Assembly: GCA_014380205.1 (NCBI GenBank)
Contig: JACMKH010000466.1
Location: forward strand, 1 to 10,991
DNA length: 10,991 bases
Direction of reading: 5' to 3'
Source: Sphingomonadaceae bacterium
GTDB taxonomy: Bacteria > Pseudomonadota > Alphaproteobacteria > Sphingomonadales > Sphingomonadaceae
Part shown: positions 6,490 through 10,991 of the stretch, piece after piece
How positions within the stretch are numbered: the stretch's first letter is position 1
How the letters are laid out: the number at the start of each line of letters is the position of its first letter
Translations under genes and position numbers: made by a program
The notes under the pieces: generated by a model
Database searches by the model: none
The model's input: only the letters and a program-made list of their open reading frames with translations
Told to the model about the DNA's origin: nothing

Positions 6490-7265
6490 CCCGCGTCGGC
6501 GAACACCTTCCGGCCCGCCGCGCTCTCGCGGCCCGGCTCGAAGCGCTCCCAGCCGCGCGGGCCGAGGCGCTCGATCGGGCGATAGCGGATCTTGTACTGC
6601 ATCCGCCGCGCCCCATCGACCCAATAGCCGAGATAGACGTGGGAGAGTCCGGCCTTGGCGGCGCGGGTGATGTGATCGAGGATGATGAAGTTGCCGATGC
6701 CCTTGCGGGCGGTGTGCTGGTAATCGAAGAAGCTGTAGATCATCGACAGCCCGTCGGACTGCTGATCGGTGAGGCACGCGCCGACCAGCCGGCCCGGCAT
6801 GCCGCCCGCGCCGGGCTCGCGATATTCGACGATATAGGAGTTGACCGGGGTCTGCTCGACCATGTCGGCGAAATCCATCTCGTCCATCCCCGCCATGCCG
6901 CCGCCGGGGTGGCGCGACGAGAGATAGCGCTGGAGCAGATCGAATTGCTCCTCGGTGGTCCAGGGCTCGCACGCGGAGACCTTGAGGTCGGCGTGGACCT
7001 TGAGCGCGCGGCGCTGGCTGTCGGTCGGGCGGAACTCCCTGGCGACGACGCGGACCGAGACGCAGGCCGCGCAATCGACGCAGCTCGGGCGATAGGCGAC
7101 CGACTGGCTGCGGCGGAAGCCGATGCGGCCGAGCGCGTCGTTGAGGTCGGCGGCGTGGGGGCCGCGCAGCTCGGTGAAGACCTTGCGCTCGACGCGGCCG
7201 GGCAGGTACGGGCACGGGCTCGGGCTGGTAACGAAAAAGCGTGGAAAGCGGAATTGCGCTGTCAC
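6486..7265 (-). CDS. bpt: Aspartate/glutamate leucyltransferase Bpt
   Basis: Bpt moves leucine from Leu-tRNA to proteins with N-terminal Asp or Glu, making them N-end rule substrates for ClpS/ClpAP. The 259-residue protein has the conserved opening [23 protein letters not shown] (12-33), and the Cys-rich [13 protein letters not shown] (61-73) with Cys62, Cys65 and Cys68. It also has the GNAT-like second half (SMIYSFFDY at 174-182, GNFIILDHI at 191-199, [22 protein letters not shown] at 211-232). Length is usual. The start is GTG at 7265, giving [11 protein letters not shown] as in relatives; AGGGG lies about 12 nt upstream, farther than ideal. Its stop overlaps the anbu stop on the other strand. 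Upstream is a 216-base gap with hairpins. Confidence 0.94.
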   Translation of the reverse strand: MTAQFRFPRFFVTSPSPCPYLPGRVERKVFTELRGPHAADLNDALGRIGFRRSQSVAYRPSCVDCAACVSVRVVAREFRPTDSQRRALKVHADLKVSACEPWTTEEQFDLLQRYLSSRHPGGGMAGMDEMDFADMVEQTPVNSYIVEYREPGAGGMPGRLVGACLTDQQSDGLSMIYSFFDYQHTARKGIGNFIILDHITRAAKAGLSHVYLGYWVDGARRMQYKIRYRPIERLGPRGWERFEPGRESAAGRKVFADAG

Positions 7266-7328
7266 CGGATTTTGCCGCCCCTGGTTCGTGGTTGCCCGAT
7301 GGCCGCCACCTATGACTCGCCGCGATCG

Positions 7329-7352
7329 GCTTGGAAAGACCGTTTACCAAGC
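7329..7352. repeat. Hairpin GCTTGGAAA / TTT-A-CCAAGC
   Basis: GCTTGGAAA (7329-7337) pairs with TTT (7343-7345) and CCAAGC (7347-7352) with one bulged A and a 5-nt GACCG loop, giving nine base pairs. It lies 64 nt upstream of the bpt GTG on the - strand, so it would be in the bpt leader or in the patatin trailer. Confidence 0.45.
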
Positions 7353-7358
7353 AAAGAG

Positions 7359-7402
7359 GGTTAAGTGGCGAGCGGGACAGCGCTTCGCTGTGGAGATTAA
7401 CC
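7359..7402. repeat. Two-tier hairpin with TTAACC arms
   Basis: Inner stem ACAGCG (7377-7382) and CGCTGT (7386-7391) with a 3-nt loop; outer arms GGTTAA (7359-7364) and TTAACC (7397-7402). The internal loop between tiers is uneven (12 and 5 nt). The inner stem could end patatin transcripts on the - strand, but no T-run follows. Confidence 0.45.
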
Positions 7403-7481
7403 ACGACCGGCAACCGCGATTGTGGATCGGGCGCTGGTCTAACCATCCGTGCGCCCGTCAGAATCGGCAGGGCCGCGCCGT

Positions 7482-8639
7482 TCATCCGGGAGTGAGGTCG
7501 AAGGCCGCGCTCCTGCCGTCGATGATGTTCTCGGCGAGCAGGGCGCCGTTCCGGATCGTCTCGCCCACCGCCGCGCCTCCCGCCGCCCAATGCTCCTCCA
7601 TCGTCCGGCGCGAGAATTCGTAATCGCGCGCGCCGCCCTCCCAGGCGTTGGCGCGATAGATCAGGTGGACGATGTTGACTGGCTGCTCCTCGGCGAGCGC
7701 GCGCAGCTTAGCGACATCGCGATCGCGGGCGAGGCTGTCGGGCAGCTTGTCGAGCACGCGCTGGATCGCGCGCCCGGTCTTGCGCTGGCGGAGCATCTGA
7801 TCGGTGATTTGGCGCGTGCGGCTCGAATAGCGGATCTCCTTTTCGCGCGCCCAGACATCGTCGATCGTGCGCGGTCGCGCATCCGCCGCGGCGAACAGAT
7901 CGACCTGGAAGACGAGCATCTCACCCGCCTGCTCGCCGAGCACATATTGGAGCGGTGTGTTCGAGACGATTCCGCCGTCCCACCACAGGCAGCCGTCGAT
8001 CTCGATTGGCGGCAACCCCGGCGGAAGCGCGCCCGAGGCCATGATGTGGCGCGCGTCGAGCCTCTCCTTTTCGGTGTCGAAATAGCGGAAATTGCCGCTC
8101 TCGACATTGACCGCGCCTACCGAAAGGCGGATCTCGCCGCTGTTGAGCCGGTCCCAGTCGACGAACTCGTCGAGCGTCGCCGCGAGCGGAGCGCTGTCGT
8201 AGAAGCTCAGCGCCGCGTCGGTTCCGGGCGGCGCGAAATTGGGGAGCAGGAGACGCGGCCGAAAGAAGCCGGGAACCCCGAAGCTCGCGACGAACCCCGC
8301 CGACCATTCGTGGACGAGTTCGCGGACGTGATCGTCGGGCCAGATCGGGAAGCTCGGCAGCGCCCCGGTGAGCGTGCTCCAGAAGCCGCGCAGCCTCGCG
8401 ACGCGATCCTCGGGCGGGTTGCCCGCGATGATCGCCGCATTGGCCGCGCCGATCGAGATCCCCGCGATCCAGTCGGGCGCGATCCGCGCCGTGTCGAGCG
8501 CCTCGAACACCCCCGCCTGATAGGAACCCAGCGCGCCGCCGCCCTGCAGCACAAGCGCGACCGTCTCAGGCAACGGCAACGGCGCGCCACGCCGGCGCGC
8601 GCGCGACTTGGCAGGGTTGGGGAGGTCGGCGTCGGCCAT
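7482..8639 (-). CDS. Patatin-like phospholipase with DUF3734-type C-terminal region
   Basis: A 385-residue lipid acyl hydrolase of the bacterial patatin family. The order is a short basic N-terminus (1-24), then the patatin core: oxyanion loop LQGGGALGSYQAG at 31-43, nucleophile elbow GISIGA at 60-65 with Ser62, and catalytic Asp221 in WWDGGIVSNTPL. The C-terminal part (about 285-385, with IVHLIYRANAWEGGARDYEFSR) matches the DUF3734 extension. The DGG and GxSxG form a complete Ser-Asp dyad. No signal peptide is seen, so it probably acts in the cytoplasm, on membrane phospholipid or stored lipid; the substrate is not known. I chose the ATG at 8639 because the frame beyond it (to 9095) reads out of frame through the upstream hydrolase gene. 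No good Shine-Dalgarno is visible. Confidence 0.92.
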   Translation of the reverse strand: MADADLPNPAKSRARRRGAPLPLPETVALVLQGGGALGSYQAGVFEALDTARIAPDWIAGISIGAANAAIIAGNPPEDRVARLRGFWSTLTGALPSFPIWPDDHVRELVHEWSAGFVASFGVPGFFRPRLLLPNFAPPGTDAALSFYDSAPLAATLDEFVDWDRLNSGEIRLSVGAVNVESGNFRYFDTEKERLDARHIMASGALPPGLPPIEIDGCLWWDGGIVSNTPLQYVLGEQAGEMLVFQVDLFAAADARPRTIDDVWAREKEIRYSSRTRQITDQMLRQRKTGRAIQRVLDKLPDSLARDRDVAKLRALAEEQPVNIVHLIYRANAWEGGARDYEFSRRTMEEHWAAGGAAVGETIRNGALLAENIIDGRSAAFDLTPG

Positions 8640-8665
8640 GATGCTGCGGTGCACTATAACGGGCG

Positions 8666-8692
8666 CGCCCGGCCGAAGGTTCCGGCCGGGCG
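8666..8692 (-). terminator. Perfect 10-bp GC-rich hairpin between FAH-family and patatin genes
   Basis: CGCCCGGCCG (8666-8675) and CGGCCGGGCG (8683-8692) pair without mismatch around a 7-nt loop, 18 nt after the stop of the FAH-family gene on the - strand. The T-tract of a standard factor-independent terminator is absent (GTTATAG follows a C-run). It may end or attenuate transcription before patatin. Confidence 0.45.
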
Positions 8693-8710
8693 GGGAGGCG
8701 GGGACGAAGT

Positions 8711-9718
8711 TCAGACCGGCGTCACGGTCTGCTCGATCACCCCGAAGATCGGGCGGCCGCGGTCGTCGTCCATCCAGATGCGGACGCTGTCGCCGTGGCG
8801 GAGGAAGGGGGTGCGCATCTCGCCCGTGAGGATCTGCTCGACCATGCGGACCTCGGCGATGCAGCTGTAGCCGCGCCCGCCCTCGGCGATCGGCTTGCCC
8901 GGTCCGCCATCGGCGTCGCGGTTGGAGACCGTTCCCGAGCCGATGATCGAGCCCGCGGCGAGATCGCGCGTTTTCGCCAGGTGCGCGACGAGCGTGCCGA
9001 AATCGAAGGTCATGTCCTCGCCCGCGTCGGCGCGGCCGAAGGGCTCGCCGTTGAGATCGACCTTGAGCACGCCGTGAAGCTTGCCGTCGCGCCACGCCTC
9101 GCCGAGCTCGTCGGGAGTGACGAGCACGGGCGAGAAGGCGCTCGCGGGCTTGGACTGGACGAAGCCGAAGCCCTTGGCCAGCTCGGCGGGGATGAGGTTG
9201 CGCAGCGAGACGTCGTTGGCGAGACCGATCAGGCGGATCGCGTCCAGCGCCTGCTCGCGGGTCGCGTCCTGTCGCACGTCGCCGGTGACGACGACGATCT
9301 CGGCCTCGAGGTCACATCCCCAGGCCTCGTCGGGAAGCGGAATCGAGGCGCGCGGCGGCAGGAACGAATCCGATCCGCCTTGATACATCAGCGGGTCGGT
9401 CCAGAAGCTCTCGGGCAGCTCGGCGTTGCGCGCCTGACGGACCAGCGCGACATGGTTCACATAGGCCGATCCGTCGGCCCATTGATAGGCGCGCGGCAGC
9501 GGCGACAGCGCCTCGCGCTCGTGGAAGCGATCGAGCGGGATCGTCTTGTGCTCGACGTCGGTGGCGAGCGCCTCGAGCCGCGGCGCGGCCTCGTCCCACT
9601 CGTCGAGCGCGGCCTGGAGCGTCGTCGCGATATGGCGCGCATCGGCGCACCAGGCGAGGTCGCGGCCGACCACCACCAGCCGGCCGTCGCGGCCGTCCCT
9701 CAGCGATGCGAGCTTCAT
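8711..9718 (-). CDS. Fumarylacetoacetate hydrolase family protein (two-domain form)
   Basis: A 335-residue member of the FAH superfamily, metal-dependent enzymes that cleave C-C bonds in acyl-pyruvate-type compounds, often the last step of aromatic amino acid or aromatic ring breakdown. Residues 1-75 form the small N-terminal domain seen in this two-domain group (MKLASLRDGRDGRLVVVGRD). The catalytic domain follows: NHVALVRQARNAELPESFW (88-106) with the likely catalytic His89, CDLEAEIVVVTGD (135-147) with metal ligands Glu138 and Glu140, Asp169 in LANDVSLR, FVQSKPASAFSPVLVTPDEL (187-204), and SIIGSGTVSNRDADGG later. AAGGAG 6 nt before the ATG fixes the start; a nearer ATG in between gives only two codons. 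No other tyrosine-catabolism gene is in the window, so the substrate is open. Confidence 0.9.
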   Translation of the reverse strand: MKLASLRDGRDGRLVVVGRDLAWCADARHIATTLQAALDEWDEAAPRLEALATDVEHKTIPLDRFHEREALSPLPRAYQWADGSAYVNHVALVRQARNAELPESFWTDPLMYQGGSDSFLPPRASIPLPDEAWGCDLEAEIVVVTGDVRQDATREQALDAIRLIGLANDVSLRNLIPAELAKGFGFVQSKPASAFSPVLVTPDELGEAWRDGKLHGVLKVDLNGEPFGRADAGEDMTFDFGTLVAHLAKTRDLAAGSIIGSGTVSNRDADGGPGKPIAEGGRGYSCIAEVRMVEQILTGEMRTPFLRHGDSVRIWMDDDRGRPIFGVIEQTVTPV

Positions 9719-9724
9719 CCCATT

Positions 9725-9730
9725 CTCCTT
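9725..9730 (-). promoter_or_regulatory. Ribosome binding site fixing the FAH-family start
   Basis: AAGGAG on the - strand, 6 nt before the ATG at 9718. It excludes the longer frame that opens at 9766. Confidence 0.6.
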
Positions 9731-9775
9731 CGCACGCCGGATAGCCTGTGCGGGCGCGCGCGCCAATCGTGCGAT

Positions 9776-9795
9776 GGCCCGAACGGCAACGGGCC
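9776..9795. repeat. Short inverted repeat GGCCCG / CGGGCC
   Basis: GGCCCG (9776-9781) and CGGGCC (9790-9795) form a 6-bp stem with an 8-nt loop. Its right arm shares three bases with the longer hairpin starting at 9793, so the two structures exclude each other. It sits in the leader of the FAH-family gene. Confidence 0.4.
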
Positions 9796-9833
9796 GACGG
9801 GCGGCCCGGCGCGAGACCGGAACGCCCGTCGGC
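9793..9833 (-). terminator. Perfect 11-bp inverted repeat behind the small peptide gene
   Basis: GCCGACGGGCG (9793-9803) and CGCCCGTCGGC (9823-9833) pair without mismatch. The 19-nt middle holds a second small stem CCGG/CCGG, so the whole can fold as one long hairpin. On the - strand it begins 42 nt after the stop of the 38-codon gene and is the best terminator candidate for it. There is no T-tract behind it, only GTTGCCGTT further on. Confidence 0.5.
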
Positions 9834-9875
9834 TAAGGGGCAACCAGCGACCTCCCGGTCAAGCCGGCCATGCGG

Positions 9876-9992
9876 CTAGGCGACCTGAGCGGCGGGAGCG
9901 TTGCCGGTCGTCATCAGCGCGACGGTGCCGCTGAAGGCGCTGAGGGTCATCAGCGAGGCGGCGGCGATCGCGAGCAGGTTCTTGCGGATCAT
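9876..9992 (-). CDS. Small hydrophobic, possibly exported peptide (38 aa)
   Basis: I do not recognise a family. The 38-codon frame starts with ATG at 9992 and ends at TAG 9876. A good Shine-Dalgarno, GGAG (10000-10003), lies 7 nt before the ATG. The peptide begins MIRKNLLAIAAASLMTLSAF, that is, a basic N-terminus (Arg3, Lys4) and then a 20-residue hydrophobic stretch, and it ends GNAPAAQVA. This reads like a signal peptide or a single membrane anchor, with APA-A as a possible signal peptidase site, which would leave almost no mature protein. The codons are GC-rich at third positions like its neighbours. A strong hairpin follows, and the gene is divergent from the TIR-winged-helix gene. An overlapping ATG at 10006 is in another frame and gives an arginine-rich shadow. 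Being so short, it could still be chance. Confidence 0.6.
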   Translation of the reverse strand: MIRKNLLAIAAASLMTLSAFSGTVALMTTGNAPAAQVA

Positions 9993-10173
9993 CGTTCATC
10001 TCCATTTCTCCCCCCTGGCCGGATTGCCCGAGGTGATTTTCAGCTAGACCGCTTTTCGCGCCGCATCCTGAGCCCGCGCTGGAAAGATTCTGGAAAAATA
10101 ATTGTCCCAATCGCGCCCGTGCTTTGGAACGCGCGCGCGCTGGGGTAAGGATGCGCGCCACGGGGAAGCGCCG
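9993..10173. promoter_or_regulatory. Divergent promoter region between the small peptide and TIR genes
   Basis: This is the only clearly AT-rich patch of the window: GGAAAGATTCTGG and GGAAAAATAATTGTCCC at about 10081-10109. On the - strand a weak sigma-70 pair TTCCAA and GACAAT with a 17-nt spacer can be drawn toward the small gene. On the + strand I see no convincing pair. GGAAC at 10126-10130 is followed by a (GC)n run of about twelve bases, not by the CGTT that an EcfG-type stress promoter would need. Confidence 0.35.
10162..10168 (+). promoter_or_regulatory. Ribosome binding site of the TIR-winged-helix gene
   Basis: GGGGAAG lies 5 nt before the ATG at 10174. Other ATGs at 10151 and 10178 are in a different frame, so this site fixes the start of the TIR protein. 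Confidence 0.5.
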
Positions 10174-10991
10174 ATGGATGCCGACAAGCGAGTGACCGTC
10201 TTCGTCAGCCACCATTCGAGCACGGCGGCGATCGCGGGCGAGGTCGAGCGCGCGCTCGCCGATCGTGGCGTCGATTGCTGGATGGCGCCGCGCGACGTCG
10301 AGCCCGGCGAGCCGTTCGATCTCGCGGTGCGCCGCGCGATCGAGCGGTCGCGCGCGCTGCTGCTGCTGTTCTCCGCCGAGGCCGATCGCAGCCGCCACGT
10401 GAAGCGCGAGCTGATCCTCGCCGACGACGCCGGCAAGCCGATCATCCCGCTGCGCCTCGAGCACGCCCGGCCCGACCAGCTCGCCTATCATCTCGCCGAC
10501 ACCCAATGGATCGACTGGATCGAGCGCGGAGAGGTCGCGATGGATCGCGTCGCGCGCAAGGCGAGGTCTTCGGAGCGGGCGCGTTCCAGCGAGGGGGAGC
10601 GCGCCGCGCCCGAAGCGTCGCGCGCGCGCGGCCTCGCCTTCAGCGAGTTCCGAATGGATCTTGCCGACGAACGGCTTCACGGCCCAGACGGCCCGATTAA
10701 GCTCGGCAACAAGGCGTGGCGCGTGCTGCGCCTGCTGATCGAGAACGAGGGCCGGCTGCTCACCAAGGACGCGCTGTTCGAGAGCGTGTGGGACGGGACG
10801 ATCGTCTCCGAATCGTCGCTGACCTCGGTGATCAAGGAGCTGCGCCGCGCGCTCGGCGACATCAGGGGCGAGCCGCGCTTCATCGAGAGCGTGTACGGGC
10901 GCGGCTACCGCTTCATCGCGCCGGTATCGGCCGCGACGGCCGAGCCGATCGAGTCGCGCCCTCCGGCCCGCCCGGCCGAGGCGCGCGGCAA
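10174..10991 (+). CDS. TIR domain - winged-helix DNA-binding fusion protein (C-terminus cut by window edge)
   Basis: The first 272 codons are open and run off the right edge. Residues 7-115 form a TIR_2-type domain: VTVFVSHHSS (7-16), DCWMAPRDVEPGEPFD (34-49), AIERSRALLLLFS (55-67), SRHVKRELILADDAGKPIIPLRLE (73-96) and TQWIDW (110-115). Glu79 in VKRELI sits where TIR NADases have their catalytic glutamate. A charged Ser/Arg/Glu linker (128-152) follows. Residues about 153-250 form an OmpR/CadC-type winged helix: LGNKAWRVLRLLIENEGRLLTKDALFESVW, recognition helix SESSLTSVIKELRRALGD (212-229) and wing FIESVYGRGYRFIAPV (236-251). No receiver domain is present. The tail after 251 is Pro/Ala/Glu-rich; relatives of the winged-helix part often go on to a membrane helix or TPR repeats. 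Probably a one-component regulator with a TIR signalling or enzymatic head; function unproven. Confidence 0.85.
   Translation, partial: MDADKRVTVFVSHHSSTAAIAGEVERALADRGVDCWMAPRDVEPGEPFDLAVRRAIERSRALLLLFSAEADRSRHVKRELILADDAGKPIIPLRLEHARPDQLAYHLADTQWIDWIERGEVAMDRVARKARSSERARSSEGERAAPEASRARGLAFSEFRMDLADERLHGPDGPIKLGNKAWRVLRLLIENEGRLLTKDALFESVWDGTIVSESSLTSVIKELRRALGDIRGEPRFIESVYGRGYRFIAPVSAATAEPIESRPPARPAEARG

Larger units (their letters stand above)
7266..7481. other. Gap between patatin and bpt genes
   Basis: No gene is supported here. The gap must carry the end of the patatin transcript and probably the bpt promoter. It holds the two hairpins listed at 7329 and 7359, two TTAACC/GGTTAA hexamers (7359-7364 and 7397-7402) that resemble half-sites of the cell-cycle regulator CtrA, and a GACTC (GANTC) methylation-type site near 7314. 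A - strand frame that starts at 7485, overlapping the patatin stop as ATGA, crosses it but runs on out of frame through bpt. Confidence 0.4.

Noticed and set aside
6144..7364. Long + strand frame over the end of anbu and all of bpt
   Set aside because: Out of frame with anbu and antisense to bpt; no motif.
7266..7485. Frame starting at 7485 (ATGA overlap with the patatin stop) and + strand frame from about 7312
   Set aside because: The first runs on out of frame through bpt and shows no domain; the second runs antisense into patatin. The ATGA overlap is suggestive, but nothing else supports a protein.
5629..7590. Very long open frame on the - strand (653 codons) crossing anbu and bpt
   Set aside because: It is antisense to anbu and in another frame of bpt, rich in Arg/Pro/Gly runs, and has no recognisable domain. 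Such frames are common by-products of high-GC coding sequence.
8640..9095. N-terminal extension of the patatin protein
   Set aside because: The frame continues into the FAH-family gene in a wrong frame and adds no conserved sequence.
7449..9934. Two long + strand frames (7449-8870 and 8795-9934) over patatin and the FAH-family gene
   Set aside because: Both are antisense shadows of genes with full catalytic motifs; compositions are typical of mirrored GC-rich codons.
10126..10150. GGAAC motif as an EcfG general-stress promoter
   Set aside because: The CGTT expected 16-18 bases downstream is missing; a (GC)n run follows.
9859..10680. - strand frame over the TIR gene and the small peptide gene
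   Set aside because: It is antisense to a gene with clear TIR and winged-helix motifs and is an Arg/Ala/Asp-rich shadow.

Overview
The window is ordinary-looking chromosomal DNA from a high-GC alphaproteobacterium, most likely a sphingomonad (Sphingomonadales). The evidence is the mtaB-ftsY-yciB gene order, the codon bias, the protein variants seen, and the near-absence of AT-rich DNA. It is densely coded. I see no tRNA, rRNA, CRISPR array, insertion sequence or phage gene. There are twelve full-length or nearly full-length protein genes, one partial gene at each edge (the right-hand one large), and one very short gene.

Left part (1-1757, + strand): the 3' end of mtaB (tRNA methylthiotransferase), then ftsY (SRP receptor GTPase) starting inside the mtaB stop codon, then yciB/ispZ (six-helix inner membrane protein). 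This is a tight housekeeping operon.

Next block (1777-4677, - strand, read right to left): a 2OG-Fe(II) oxygenase, a GT-A-fold glycosyltransferase-like protein 2 nt after it, an MddA-like thiol S-methyltransferase membrane protein, and the Fe superoxide dismutase sodB. sodB converges on yciB. A strong hairpin sits in the sodB leader.

Middle (4778-7265): a bacterial transglutaminase-like protease followed by Anbu, a proteasome-type peptidase, both on + and divergent from the oxygenase. Anbu meets Bpt (aspartate/glutamate leucyltransferase of the bacterial N-end rule, - strand) tail to tail, with overlapping stop codons. Three proteins with links to protein processing or turnover therefore lie side by side. 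The ATP-grasp and alpha-E partners usually found with the transglutaminase/Anbu pair are not in the window.

Right part (7482-9718, - strand): a patatin-like phospholipase with a DUF3734-type C-terminus and a two-domain fumarylacetoacetate-hydrolase family enzyme, separated by a perfect GC-rich hairpin. The 216-base gap between patatin and bpt carries two stacked hairpins.

Far right (9719-10991): a 38-codon gene for a hydrophobic, possibly exported peptide (- strand) with a long inverted repeat behind it. Divergent from it is a gene whose product begins with a TIR domain fused directly to an OmpR/CadC-type winged-helix DNA-binding domain; it runs off the window without a stop. This TIR-winged-helix fusion, together with its small divergent neighbour, is the best candidate for something undescribed.
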